NCBI GenBank assembly: GCA_030454085.1
Contig: JAKDJD010000019.1
Span: 1-50,630 of the forward strand
Direction: 5' to 3'
DNA: 50,630 nt
From: Kocuria sp.
GTDB taxonomy: Bacteria; Actinomycetota; Actinomycetes; Actinomycetales; Micrococcaceae
The notes below the pieces were generated by a model. It was not told the DNA's origin. It saw only the letters and a list, made by a program, of their open reading frames with translations, and ran no database searches. The translations under genes and the position numbers were made by a program. Below, one piece after another: positions 8,532 through 17,686 of the stretch. How positions within the stretch are numbered: position 1 is the stretch's first letter; every line of letters starts with the position of its first letter.

Positions 8532-11500
8532 CTACCCCTGGTGGTGCGGCCGTTCTTCGAGGACACGACCGCCCAATATCGTTTCGATGGCCGCCTGGCC
8601 GAAGACCGAGGAATCCTCGATGTCTTCGTCGTGCGGGGAAGGGACGAAGTTCTCCCACTCGTCATCCGGAGGCTCGGGTGCGCCCGGGTCGACCGGGGCG
8701 TTGTTTTGCTGGTCGTTGGCCTGTTCATCATCTCGCACGGCGTGAAGGTGACGAGATTTCTCGTGGCCCGGCCCCGGCTGCTGGGGCTCCGCGGCGACGT
8801 CCTGATCCGTGGCTTGTGCAGCTCCTCCCGTGACCTCCGTGAGGTGCGGGGCCCTCTGCCCCCACATGGAAGGATGCTCGCTGGCATTGGCGGCGCCCTT
8901 CGGTCCGGAATAGCCCCAGCCGCAGTCCTTCCCGTCCAAGGGAGCGCCGGGGGCGCCGGCTTGTCTGGCCGCGACGGACCAGTCGTGGGAGGACAGTCGT
9001 TCCTGGCCCTGACCCGAGGACTCGGACGCCTCCTGCGCCGGGGCAGGGGCGGGCGCCGGGGGGATCGATGCCGCATCGTTCGCATCCTGGTTGCTCGACG
9101 TCGATCCGCCGGTTGATGCCGAAGGGGCATTTCCGGTGTCCCCTTCGGGCTCCGGCGTGGAGGAACCGGAGTCCTCGTAGCCTGAACCGTCCGGCTCGGC
9201 TCCTGCATCCTCGGGCACAACACGCAGGTGGGAAGCCGTATTCCCCGGAAGATTCCCGAATTCAGCACCGGGATCTTCCTGGGTCTCCGCTTCGGGCGTG
9301 GTCTCGTCGCCGGGAATCCTGGCCACTTTCCATCCGTCGAAGGATTCGCCGGACGAATCCTCCGACCAGTCGGGCTCGCGGTCCTCGTCCTGAGATGAGC
9401 GAGGAATGCCGTGTTTCTGCCAGGCTTCTTCCCCACCGCGATCGCCCTCGGGAATCGCAGTGTCCCCTGCCGCGCCGGTGTCGGCGGGGCGGGCCGAATT
9501 CGCGGTCGGGGCATCGACCGGTGACGGTGAGGACTGCGCGCGGCGGGCAGCATCGGTCCATGCGTCCTCACCAGGCCAATCGTCGGGGGCGCCGCTCGGG
9601 TTCGACGAGGTGCCGGGCTGAGCGGCGTCTCCAAGATTCTGGCTTCCGGAGCCGCCCTGGCGGGGACCGTTTCCTCCAGGTCCGCTCCCGCCGGGGCCGG
9701 GGGAGCCGTTGTCGAGGGCGACGGTGCATTCCAGGCCGAGCGTGTCCCGGACCGCGTTGCTCAGAGCGGAGGCGAATCGCTCAACGCGGCTCTCGATGCC
9801 GGGACCCGAGGAAGCGACGTACAGGACGCCGCCGTCGAAACGGGTCGGGCGGCATTCGCGGAAGGTTGCTTTGCCGACTTTGGAGTAGTTCCCGACCGCG
9901 GCGACGATATCGGCCCATGATCGTTCGATGAGATTGACCTGACCCGCGTCGGGAGAGGGCTGCGACGCCGCGGTGTCCCCGGACGTGACCTCGGGCGTTT
10001 GGTCACGCTGTGAAGGGTCCGCCCCGTCTGGTTCCGGGGGCATCGAGATATCGGCGTGAGATCCTTCCGACGTCGCCGTCGGTTGGGCTCCGGGGGCTTC
10101 CGCCGTCGTGGTGCCGGGCGCAGTGCTCGTCGGTTCGGAGCCTCCGTCCGGCTCCGGGGCTTCTGTCGTCCTGGCGTCGTCCGATGGTTCGGAGCGGGCA
10201 CCCTCCGACGGGGTGGAACCGTCCGGGGCGGTCTCCGGGTTTCGATCGGAGTCCCGGTTCTTCCGGGCGAGGGAGAGCGCGGCTTGGCGAGCGGACTGCC
10301 CCGGGGTGCCCTGCGATGCATCGCCGGGTGCATTGCTCTCGTCCGTTTGAGCGGCGACGTGTTCGGCGGGGGTCTCCGGGGTCGTGACCGCAGCCGGGTC
10401 CGATTGCAGGGGTGCTTGAACCGCGCCGACGGATCCCATGTTGATGCGGCGCTCGAGGCGATCGACCCGCGCGTTGACCCCGCGTGACGAGTCGTCCGCG
10501 GTCGGGAGGAGAATTCTGGCGCACAAGAGCTCGAGATGAAGCTGGGGGCTCGTCGCCCCTGTCATCTCGGTCAGTGCCGTGTTGGCGATGTCAGCGGAGC
10601 GGGAGAGCTCCGATGCGCCGAGCTGGTTGGCCTGCCCGCGCATGCGATCGATCTGGTCCTCCGGCATGCCGTGCAAGATCTGGGCTGCGGAGTCCGGAAC
10701 GGCCTTGACGATAATCAGGTCCCGGAACCTTTCGAGCAGGTCCTCAACGAACCGACGCGGATCCTGGCCGGTCTGAACGACTCGGTCCACGGCGTGGAAG
10801 ACGGCGGGCGAGTCCCCCGCCGCGAAAGCGTCCACAACACCGTCCAGCAGCTCCGCGTGGGTGAATCCGAGGAGCGCCACGGCGAGGTCGTAGGAAATAC
10901 CTTCGGCCGAAGCCCCGGCCATCAACTGGTCGAGGACGGACAGCGAATCGCGGACGGATCCGCCACCCGCGCGAACAACCAGGGGGAGAACGCCCTGGTC
11001 CACACGGATGCCTTCTTCGTCGCACAGATGATTCAGGTATCCGCGGAGAACCTCCGGCGCGACCAGCCGGAAAGGATAGTGGTGGGTCCGGGAGCGGATG
11101 GTCCCGAGGACCTTATTGGGCTCGGTGGTCGCGAAAATGAACTTGATGTGTTCCGGCGGCTCTTCGACGATCTTGAGCAGCGCGTTGAAGCCTTCTCGCG
11201 TGACCATGTGGGCTTCGTCGATGATGAAGATCTTGTAGCGATCTCGGACTGGAGCAAAGGTGGCTCGCTCACGCAGATCGCGCGCGTGGTCGACGCCGCC
11301 GTGCGAGGCCGCATCCATCTCGATGACATCGAGGGATCCTGCCCCGTCCCTCGACAGATCCACACAAGATTCGCAGGTCCCGCACGGGTGTGCCGTGGGG
11401 CCTTGCTCGCAATTGAGGCAGCGCGCCAGAATCCGAGCCGACGTGGTCTTGCCGCATCCTCGGGGGCCTGAGAAGAGATAGGCGTGATTCACGCGATTCT

Positions 11501-11597
11501 TCTGCAACGCTGTCATGAGGGGGTTGGTCACGTGTTCTTGCCCGATGACGTCCTCGAAGGTCTCGGGTCGATAACGGCGGTACAGGGCTGTGCTCAC
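8532..11597 (-). CDS. dnaX: DNA polymerase III subunit gamma/tau
   Basis: This is the clamp-loader ATPase subunit. The chosen GTG start at 11597 gives 1021 residues beginning STALYRRYRPETFEDVIGQ, the family start; the frame stays open to 11849, but that would run into the SRP RNA. Walker A is GPRGCGKT (44-51), zinc Cys are C60, C63, C72, C75 and C78, and Walker B is DEAH (127-130), followed by the TTEPNKV sensor and IRSRTHHYPFR. From about residue 420 the protein turns into a long Pro/Ser/Glu/Asp-rich tail with one ordered-looking block (about 640-710). I see no A-rich slippery site for a gamma frameshift. There is no Shine-Dalgarno; see the promoter entry for a leaderless model. Confidence 0.94.
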   Translation of the reverse strand: MSTALYRRYRPETFEDVIGQEHVTNPLMTALQKNRVNHAYLFSGPRGCGKTTSARILARCLNCEQGPTAHPCGTCESCVDLSRDGAGSLDVIEMDAASHGGVDHARDLRERATFAPVRDRYKIFIIDEAHMVTREGFNALLKIVEEPPEHIKFIFATTEPNKVLGTIRSRTHHYPFRLVAPEVLRGYLNHLCDEEGIRVDQGVLPLVVRAGGGSVRDSLSVLDQLMAGASAEGISYDLAVALLGFTHAELLDGVVDAFAAGDSPAVFHAVDRVVQTGQDPRRFVEDLLERFRDLIIVKAVPDSAAQILHGMPEDQIDRMRGQANQLGASELSRSADIANTALTEMTGATSPQLHLELLCARILLPTADDSSRGVNARVDRLERRINMGSVGAVQAPLQSDPAAVTTPETPAEHVAAQTDESNAPGDASQGTPGQSARQAALSLARKNRDSDRNPETAPDGSTPSEGARSEPSDDARTTEAPEPDGGSEPTSTAPGTTTAEAPGAQPTATSEGSHADISMPPEPDGADPSQRDQTPEVTSGDTAASQPSPDAGQVNLIERSWADIVAAVGNYSKVGKATFRECRPTRFDGGVLYVASSGPGIESRVERFASALSNAVRDTLGLECTVALDNGSPGPGGSGPGGNGPRQGGSGSQNLGDAAQPGTSSNPSGAPDDWPGEDAWTDAARRAQSSPSPVDAPTANSARPADTGAAGDTAIPEGDRGGEEAWQKHGIPRSSQDEDREPDWSEDSSGESFDGWKVARIPGDETTPEAETQEDPGAEFGNLPGNTASHLRVVPEDAGAEPDGSGYEDSGSSTPEPEGDTGNAPSASTGGSTSSNQDANDAASIPPAPAPAPAQEASESSGQGQERLSSHDWSVAARQAGAPGAPLDGKDCGWGYSGPKGAANASEHPSMWGQRAPHLTEVTGGAAQATDQDVAAEPQQPGPGHEKSRHLHAVRDDEQANDQQNNAPVDPGAPEPPDDEWENFVPSPHDEDIEDSSVFGQAAIETILGGRVLEERPHHQG

Positions 11598-11604
11598 ATA
11601 GGAA

Positions 11605-11632
11605 ACCCTACTTGTTCCGACTGACACTTTAA
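11605..11632 (-). promoter_or_regulatory. Candidate dnaX promoter, leaderless start
   Basis: On the minus strand TTAAAG (11632-11627) is followed after 16 nt by TAGGGT (11610-11605). The dnaX GTG begins 7 nt after the -10 box, where transcription would start. With no ribosome binding site visible, a leaderless mRNA is the simplest reading. This is inferred from spacing only. Confidence 0.45.
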
Positions 11633-11821
11633 GAAGCGAGACCGTTCCTGTGGACAAAAGGTCCGGACACGACGACCACGCGGCGGCGTAGCGGGCCTGG
11701 GAAGACACGTGGAGTCTCGGCCTCGGTGAGGGCGGGACAGCGGTGACGGCCGTGCGTGGGAAGGTTGCAGCCTGCGGAGCGACAGGGACCCAGGAGGGGC
11801 GGACGTGCCTCGATGCGAAAA

Positions 11822-11910
11822 GACCCCTCGCGCACCCGCCAGAGCCCAAATACCCTTGCTGCCTTCCGGCCCTGGGGGAGTTTTTCAGGATGACGCCACG
11901 CGAGGGGCTC
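11822..11910 (-). ncRNA. ffs: Signal recognition particle RNA, small bacterial type
   Basis: The minus strand carries the SRP RNA core: CCAGGGCCGGAAGGCAGCA, with the GGAAG-type tetraloop, closely matches the 4.5S RNA apical domain that binds Ffh. The ends pair perfectly: 11899-11907 with 11824-11832 (CGCGAGGGG/CCCCTCGCG). A TCTTTTC stretch follows the closing stem and may serve as the terminator. It lies between tRNA-Ser and dnaX, a common actinobacterial arrangement. The ends are accurate to a few bases. Confidence 0.92.
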
Positions 11911-12069
11911 GTACTAGCTTAGCCCAGCCGATGTGAGGCTGTCACACGGCGGCGCCGTGTTGTGCGCCACCTTCGGGGTTCCTGAGTTGTCACCGTGGAT
12001 CATGCTTGTGTAAGCTCGAATCCGTTCGCTTTCGTGAGATCCCGTTAACAACGGGACGAAGCAACGCCT

Positions 12070-12157
12070 GGAGGATTCGCCTAGCGGCCTATGGCGCACG
12101 CCTGGAACGCGTGTTGGGTTCACGCCCTCGGGGGTTCAAATCCCCCATCCTCCGCCA
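12070..12157 (+). tRNA. tRNA-Ser (anticodon GGA)
   Basis: This is an 88-nt class II tRNA including an encoded CCA end. The acceptor arms GGAGGAT and ATCCTCC pair over 7 bp. The anticodon stem CACGC/GCGTG encloses the loop CTGGAAC, with anticodon GGA at 12104-12106, which reads UCC and UCU. A long variable arm precedes the T-loop GTTCAAATC. It is the only tRNA seen in the window. Confidence 0.97.
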
Positions 12158-12165
12158 CATGGGAC

Positions 12166-12203
12166 CTGAGCCGGAGCATCGTTGATACGGTGCTCCGGCT
12201 CAG
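12166..12203. terminator. Hairpin downstream of tRNA-Ser
   Basis: A perfect 13-bp inverted repeat (CTGAGCCGGAGCA at 12166-12178 and its complement at 12191-12203) with a 12-nt loop follows the tRNA. There is no T tract, so it may be an actinobacterial I-shaped terminator. It would also serve the convergent MFS gene. Confidence 0.7.
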
Positions 12204-12297
12204 CTCGTTAACGCGGCCTTCTTCGCGCCGCGCCGCCCGGTGTTCGACGTCGTCGGACGGCTCGCACCGGGACCATCCGCCCGCGGCCAACGAATCG

Positions 12298-13644
12298 CTA
12301 CGTCAACGCCCGCCCCTTGGCCTCGGGGAGGCTCAGTGCGGCAATGCCGGCGATCGCGAAAGCTCCCGCGAAGACTCCGAACAGGATTCCTGTGCCGCCG
12401 ATGGCTATCAACGGCGGAACGATGAGAGGGGCAACGATCGACGCGATCCGCCCGAATCCTGCGGCCGCACCCGTGCCTGTGCCGCGAATGGGTGTCGGGT
12501 AGAGCTCGGGGCCGATGGCGTACAGCGCGCCCCACGCACCGAGATTGCACAAGGAGAGGAAGCACCCTGACATCACAATCGACCATTCGGCGCTTGACGC
12601 GCCGTAGCAGACGGCGGCTATGGCCGAGCCGGCCAGGAATGCGGAGAGCGTCGCCCGGCGGCCCCAGACTTCGATCAGGTAGGCGGCCAGCGCATATCCC
12701 GGGATCTGGGCGACGGTCATGACGAGGGTGAATCCGAAGGATTGCACCAAGGTGAAGCCCTGAGCATGCAGTAGGGACGGGATCCAGATGAATGCCCCGT
12801 AGTAGGACAGGTTGATGCAGAACCAGATCGTCCAGAGGGCAATGGTCCGTCGCCGCATGCGAGGGGACCAGATCGACTCGGAAGTATCGACCGCCTCGGT
12901 GCCCTGGTGTCCTTGGACCGGAGGGGCGGGCGAGTCCGAACGAATGGGGCGGAGGGGAGCGGCTTCCTCGAACGATGTCACGATTCGCTCGGCTTCGCCG
13001 TGACGGCCCTTGGACTCCAGATACCGGACGGATTCGGGAAAAGCGAAGCGCACGATGAGGGCGTAGGCGGCAGGGACACAACCGAGTGCGAGCGCCCACC
13101 GCCAACCTTCCGGCGATGCCGTGACCACGAATGTTCCGATCACGGCGGCCGCAATCCAGCCGATGGCCCAGAATGCCTCGAGGAGAACCACCATTCGACC
13201 GCGGATCGATCGTGGGGAGAACTCCGAGATAAGAGTCGAGGCGACGGGCAGTTCCGCCCCCAGTCCGAGCCCGACGACGAAGCGCAGCGCCAGCAGCATC
13301 CCCAAGCCGGCGGACAGGGCTGAGGCCCCGGTGGCCAAGCCGTACACCAAGAGGGTCAACGCGAAGATCTTGCGACGTCCGAATTTGTCGGCCAGAAGGC
13401 CGCCCAGTGACGCTCCGAGGGCCATTCCGGCGAAACCGATCGACCCGAGCCAGGAGGATTCCGTGGCGCTCAGGTCCCAGTGGGCCACGAGGGCGGCCAT
13501 CACGAAGGAAATCAGGCCCACGTCCATGGCATCGAGGGCCCATCCGACCCCCGACCTGCCCAGGAGGCGCACGTGCTTCGAGGAGACCTGCAGGCGGTCG
13601 AGTCGCTCGGTGCGGGTCATGGTGGCTGACTCGGTGGTGCTCAT
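12298..13644 (-). CDS. MFS transporter, metabolite:proton symporter type
   Basis: The 448-residue, 12-helix major facilitator has an N-terminal cytosolic stretch of about 30 residues. MFS motif A, GGLLADKFGRRK, lies between helices 2 and 3. The GWALDAMDVGLISFVMAAL first helix and PESVRYLESKGR after helix 6 resemble the sugar-porter/NiaP/aromatic-acid symporter group. The substrate is not predictable; a small organic acid or a vitamin such as nicotinate is possible. A GAGG-type site precedes the ATG. It stands alone, convergent with tRNA-Ser. Confidence 0.85.
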   Translation of the reverse strand: MSTTESATMTRTERLDRLQVSSKHVRLLGRSGVGWALDAMDVGLISFVMAALVAHWDLSATESSWLGSIGFAGMALGASLGGLLADKFGRRKIFALTLLVYGLATGASALSAGLGMLLALRFVVGLGLGAELPVASTLISEFSPRSIRGRMVVLLEAFWAIGWIAAAVIGTFVVTASPEGWRWALALGCVPAAYALIVRFAFPESVRYLESKGRHGEAERIVTSFEEAAPLRPIRSDSPAPPVQGHQGTEAVDTSESIWSPRMRRRTIALWTIWFCINLSYYGAFIWIPSLLHAQGFTLVQSFGFTLVMTVAQIPGYALAAYLIEVWGRRATLSAFLAGSAIAAVCYGASSAEWSIVMSGCFLSLCNLGAWGALYAIGPELYPTPIRGTGTGAAAGFGRIASIVAPLIVPPLIAIGGTGILFGVFAGAFAIAGIAALSLPEAKGRALT

Positions 13645-14367
13645 GGTGGACCTCAGGTGGGACTAGGGGGAATAGTTCTTGTCAAAATTACCTTAAGAGG
13701 ATTCGCGGGAGGAGTTGAAACTACACTTTTTAAGTGATCTTGCCCACTCGGATTGGTCGAGCGGGCGGGACCAGGCTCTCGATGGGTCGACGTCGTCGGG
13801 GCCGGTCACTCGTCCTCGCCGCATCGTGCCACCCCGAGAGCCAGAAGGTTTGCGCAAGTGGATTGGCGAATACGGTGCCTCCTGCGGTCCTCCGCGGCGA
13901 CGACGGTCTCGATGATCCATCCGTCCTGAACGTGTCCACGGGGGCGGGATGAGGAGCCTACGCGATCCCTCAGAGGCGGTCTGCGGTGGCTTGGATCGGA
14001 TAATCTGTGAGCACATTGATGAAATCAGCGGGCGACGGCGATCGGTCGACAACACCGGTTGCTGGTTGCCCAGGGGTCTTCGGCCACGAGCCGGAGAGGC
14101 CTCGGGTCACGGTCCCTCCTCATTCCATCGTCCGGCTCAGAGAAGAGACGGACACTCGTGGGCCCGAGGCTGAGGTGGGGCGGCGTCGCACATGGGTTGG
14201 CGCCGTTCCGCCTTGCTCCCGGCGTGCATCTGCCTCCTCGACATGCACCGGTTCGAGGTGGCGAAGGCGGAGGTCACGCGCAACCACGTGGCACGCCGAT
14301 ATGGCGCGAGGGCGTCGTCATTCGTCCGACGTGTGAGGGATCGACATCGGACGGCGTACGGAAAAGG
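13645..14367. other. Gene-poor stretch
   Basis: About 720 bases lie between the start of the MFS gene and the small membrane protein gene. Open frames here are short, overlap one another and read as Arg/Ser/Pro-rich translations typical of chance frames in GC-rich DNA. The only frame with a reasonable ribosome binding site is the short one at 13970-14110, listed separately. I see no RNA gene or mobile element. It could be decayed coding sequence. Confidence 0.5.
13970..14110 (-). CDS. Possible small ORF or gene remnant
   Basis: A GTG at 14110 follows GGAGGG by 3 nt (AGGAG by 5 nt) and opens a 46-codon frame. Its C-terminal half reads PADFINVLTDYPIQATADRL, which looks more protein-like than the neighbouring frames and faintly like the start of an antibiotic-biosynthesis monooxygenase domain. 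If so, the rest of the domain is missing and this is a broken gene. The evidence is thin. Confidence 0.2.
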   Translation of the reverse strand: MTRGLSGSWPKTPGQPATGVVDRSPSPADFINVLTDYPIQATADRL

Positions 14368-14544
14368 TCACTCCCTGCGGTTCTTCCACCGGACCAACAG
14401 GATCGATGCCGGTACGGCGAGGACCACGATGATCACGAGAACCCATGGGTTGACGCCGCCCACGGTCGTCATGACGAGCTCGGCGACGAATGCGATGCCG
14501 AGCACGCACAGGCAGACCAGGAATACGTCGGACTTGTTTTTCAC
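14368..14544 (-). CDS. Small two-helix membrane protein
   Basis: The GTG at 14544, 5 nt after AGGAGA, gives a 58-residue protein (MKNKSDVFLV...). Two hydrophobic segments at about 7-26 and 32-50 are joined by a short GGVNPW turn, and the C-terminus is basic (WKNRRE). This suggests a hairpin in the cytoplasmic membrane. The in-frame extension to 14613 is Arg/Pro-rich and not credible. I recognise no family. It is divergent from the neighbouring HerA-like gene. Confidence 0.7.
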   Translation of the reverse strand: MKNKSDVFLVCLCVLGIAFVAELVMTTVGGVNPWVLVIIVVLAVPASILLVRWKNRRE

Positions 14545-14729
14545 GGCTGTCTCCTGAACTCGGTCGGTTGCCGGTCGGACGGTCGGTGCGGGACGACGAG
14601 CGCCCGTCCTCACAGCCTAACTGCCTCGGATCGTGACGTCGCTGCTGGTCACGGCGGGGTGGCGGGGGACAGGGCCAGCTCGATCCGATATCCACAAATT
14701 CTTCCGATGCCCCTGTTGGAAGGCCTGTG

Positions 14730-16343
14730 ATGGGTAACGTATGGGACATGGCTACTGACGAACAGCTCAAGAAAATTGCGGACGGATACAAATTCTCGGG
14801 GGAAACCGTGGACCTCGGCGTCGCCATGAGCGAGGGTGAGCCCCAGCCCGACGTCCCGGTAAGTCTCCCCATGTCGATGATGAATCGGCACGGTCTCGTC
14901 GCCGGTGCCACCGGTACGGGCAAGACCAAGACCCTCCAATCCATGACCGAGCAACTGTCTTCGAACGGTGTCCCGGTTTTCCTGGCGGACGTCAAGGGCG
15001 ATCTGTCCGGCCTGGCCGAGAAGGGCGAAAACAGCGAGAAGCTGGACGCCCGGAATGCGGCCATCGGGCAGAAGTGGGAAGCAACGTCATTCCCGACCGA
15101 GTTCTATTCCCTCGGGGGTGAGGGGACGGGCGTCCCGATTCGCGCGACGATCCACTCATTCGGCCCGATCCTGCTGTCCCGGGTCATGGATCTCAATGAA
15201 ACCCAGGAATCGAGCCTGCAACTCGTCTTTCACTACGCCGACCAGCACGAGCTCGAGCTGTACAACCTCGCCGACCTCCGCGCCGTGATCCAATTCCTCA
15301 CGTCTGACGAAGGAAAAGAAGCTCTTGCGGACCTGGGTGGTCTCTCCAAGGCCACGGCCGGGGTCATTCTCCGGAAGATCGTCGGCCTGGAAGCCGACGG
15401 GATGGACAAGTTCTTCGGCGAACCGCAGTTCGAGACAGAGGAACTGTTGCGCACGGCCGAAGACGGGCGCGGTGTCATTTCGGCGCTGGAACTCTCCGAG
15501 CTGCAGTCCAAGCCCCAGCTTTTTTCAACATTCCTCATGTGGCTCCTGGCGGACCTCTTCGAAGAGCTTCCTGAAGTCGGCGACGTCGACAAGCCAAAAC
15601 TCGTGTTCTTCCTCGACGAGGCACACCTGCTGTTCAACGGTGCCTCCAAGGCGTTCCTCGAGTCCATTACCCAGACCGTTCGCTTGATCCGCTCCAAGGG
15701 TGTGGGAATCTTCTTCATCACCCAGACTCCCAAGGACGTCCCGGGGGATGTCCTCGGCCAGCTCGCCAACAGGGTCCAGCATGCTCTGCGTGCTTTCACC
15801 CCGGAGGACGCCAAGGCTCTCAAAGCCACAGTCTCGACCTTCCCGAAGTCGGACTACGATCTCGAGTCGTTGCTGACCTCCGCGGGAATCGGGGAAGCCG
15901 TAGTGACGGTCATGACCGACACGGGGGCGCCGTCGCCGGTCGCTTGGACCCGGATGTACGCGCCGCAGTCGCGCATGGCGCCCGCGGCCCCGGAAACGGT
16001 GCAGAGCATCACGGACAACAGCGAACTCGCTCCGAAGTACGCCGAGACCATCGATTCCTATTCGGCCTTCGAAAAGCTCAATGAGCAGGAAGAACAGAAG
16101 GAGAAGCAGGCCTCGGAAAAATCAGCGAAGCCCCAGGATGCGAAAGACAAGGAATCAGAGGGCAAGGCCGAGGAAGAGGCCGGGAAAGGCAAGAACGAGG
16201 ACAAGGACCGTCGCAAGCGCAATGACGCCATGATGCGCGTCGGGACGAATGTCGCATCACAGGTCGGCAGGGAACTGGTCCGAGGCTTGTTCGGCACGTC
16301 GCGCCGGGGCGGCAGGCGCCGCGGAGGCGGGTTCTTCGGCTGA
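14730..16343 (+). CDS. HerA/DUF853 family ATPase
   Basis: This 537-residue cytosolic P-loop ATPase is of the DUF853 (YjgR-like) group related to HerA/FtsK motors. Walker A is GATGTGKT (59-66), Walker B is LVFFLDEAHLLF, and FFITQTPKDVP is the sensor-like block. The end has a highly charged Glu/Lys linker (about 430-500) and a basic Gly/Arg-rich tail (RRGGRRRGGGFFG), which could touch nucleic acid. I chose the ATG at 14730, 6 nt after GGAAGG; GTG 14727 and ATG 14748 are alternatives. The role of this family is unclear. The gene is monocistronic and ends before a strong hairpin. Confidence 0.88.
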   Translation: MGNVWDMATDEQLKKIADGYKFSGETVDLGVAMSEGEPQPDVPVSLPMSMMNRHGLVAGATGTGKTKTLQSMTEQLSSNGVPVFLADVKGDLSGLAEKGENSEKLDARNAAIGQKWEATSFPTEFYSLGGEGTGVPIRATIHSFGPILLSRVMDLNETQESSLQLVFHYADQHELELYNLADLRAVIQFLTSDEGKEALADLGGLSKATAGVILRKIVGLEADGMDKFFGEPQFETEELLRTAEDGRGVISALELSELQSKPQLFSTFLMWLLADLFEELPEVGDVDKPKLVFFLDEAHLLFNGASKAFLESITQTVRLIRSKGVGIFFITQTPKDVPGDVLGQLANRVQHALRAFTPEDAKALKATVSTFPKSDYDLESLLTSAGIGEAVVTVMTDTGAPSPVAWTRMYAPQSRMAPAAPETVQSITDNSELAPKYAETIDSYSAFEKLNEQEEQKEKQASEKSAKPQDAKDKESEGKAEEEAGKGKNEDKDRRKRNDAMMRVGTNVASQVGRELVRGLFGTSRRGGRRRGGGFFG

Positions 16344-16539
16344 CCCGAGGCCATCCTTACGGCCCTCGCCGGAGGCCGGCTCTATGACGAGTCCTGGGCT
16401 CTCCGCGCGGCCGGCGCGGAGCAGGCCATAGCGCGGAGCAGGCAACGACCCAGAGTAGGCAACCGCCCGGTGCGGCGGGTCACCCGGTGGCCCGCCGCCC
16501 TTGCGGTAACAAGGCCGCTTGGGCCCGTCCGCTCATGAA

Positions 16540-16601
16540 AAACGGCCCCCGGTCGTCGAACCGGGGGCCGTTTCTCGTCAATCACTCGCACCTATGAGGT
16601 A
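16540..16601 (+). terminator. Terminator hairpin with conserved 26-nt tail, copy 1
   Basis: A 14-bp perfect stem (16540-16553 with 16560-16573, six-base loop) has A residues before and T residues after it, so it can stop transcription from both sides of this convergent gap. Directly after it, 16576-16601 is a 26-base stretch identical to 19139-19164 behind a similar hairpin. The rest of the 336-base gap (16344-16679) shows only GC-rich sequence without a credible gene. Confidence 0.85.
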
Positions 16602-16679
16602 CTCACCAATATAGGAAGCCGAGCTGAACGGGGGCTTCAGAGAGCCTCCTCAAAGATCGGCAATCGTCTCACAAGTTCC

Positions 16680-17450
16680 TCACAACGGGCGCCCCGGGGT
16701 CCTCTGGTTTTGGGCGTCGAGCCATTCCCCGAGGGCTGGCCCCACAAGATCTGCGTCGGCCGGGGCAAGGAGGCTCCCATTGTCCATGCCGGGCAACGGT
16801 GCCGACTCGATGGTCACGGGTCGTTCATCTCCCCGGTGGCGCAGCACCGCCTCGGTCAGTTCGGGAAGCCGCATGCGATCCGGTCCGCAGACGGTGACGA
16901 CGCCGTCGCCATGCTCGCCCGCGGCCGCCCGCACCACATACCGAGCCACGCTCAGTGCGGCCGCCGGCTGGATCTGCCAATTCTGTGCCCGAACGACGTC
17001 GTCCTCCTCGACGACCGCAGCCGGGTTGAGAGCGAATTCGAACCACTGAGAACTGCGAACAATAGTGTGCGCGAGCCCGGAATCGGCCACAACCTCTTCC
17101 TGTCGAGAACGAGCATCGTAGAACGGGAACTGTCTGAGGCCTTCGTCCTGGACACCGTTGATCGAAAGCATGATCAGACGATCCACGCCGGCGGAGCGGC
17201 TGGCTCCGACCAGGTTGTCTGCCCCCTTCAGGATCGGGGCCACCGGATCCTCTGCGACGGGGCTGACGACTTGAGATGCGTCGATCACCGCCGAGACTCC
17301 TTCGAGCTTGGCGTCCAAGCCATCGGCCGACAACAGGTCGACGCCCTGGGACCGGCTGAGGGGAACCACGGTGAAACCGTCCTCCTCGGCCGCCTGCACA
17401 ATGAGCTCTCCCATGGCACCGGTCGCCCCTGCTACTGCAAGTCGCGTCAT
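16680..17450 (-). CDS. NmrA-like NAD(P)-binding protein
   Basis: The 256-residue Rossmann protein is of the atypical short-chain dehydrogenase (NmrA/NAD-epimerase) group. The dinucleotide motif is GATGAMGE near residue 8-15. No clear YxxxK catalytic pair is seen at the usual spot, only FPFYDARSRQEEV. Such proteins act as oxidoreductases or redox sensors. The ATG at 17450 follows AAGGA by about 7 nt; the longer frame to 17516 has an implausible N-terminus. It lies between convergent DUF853 and divergent brnQ. Confidence 0.8.
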   Translation of the reverse strand: MTRLAVAGATGAMGELIVQAAEEDGFTVVPLSRSQGVDLLSADGLDAKLEGVSAVIDASQVVSPVAEDPVAPILKGADNLVGASRSAGVDRLIMLSINGVQDEGLRQFPFYDARSRQEEVVADSGLAHTIVRSSQWFEFALNPAAVVEEDDVVRAQNWQIQPAAALSVARYVVRAAAGEHGDGVVTVCGPDRMRLPELTEAVLRHRGDERPVTIESAPLPGMDNGSLLAPADADLVGPALGEWLDAQNQRTPGRPL

Positions 17451-17686
17451 GATTGCATCCTTCCCCTGACATCTCGATCCACCGTCCACCTTCGTCCGGG
17501 TCGGACCTGTCGGCAAGGGGCCTCAGACTGCTGTCTCGATAGGCGGTACACGGTCACGATTCGGCCCACGACAGGGGTATTCTCGTGGACCCGGGTTCAC
17601 GCAGAGTACTCTGGCAACTGGCGAGACGCTGTCATGTGTGGACTTGCCCTTGAAAATATCAATCGCACGAAGGAATGTGGCCACTT

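Noticed and set aside
10450..10560. Programmed frameshift site for a DnaX gamma product
   Set aside because: I saw no A-rich slippery sequence or following hairpin in the relevant region.
11598..11849. N-terminal extension of dnaX
   Set aside because: It overlaps the SRP RNA and precedes the family start STALYRRYRPE; the residues are unlike any DnaX.
17451..17686. Amino-acid riboswitch or attenuator before brnQ
   Set aside because: No Leu/Ile/Val-rich leader peptide and no conserved riboswitch core could be found in the 236 bases.
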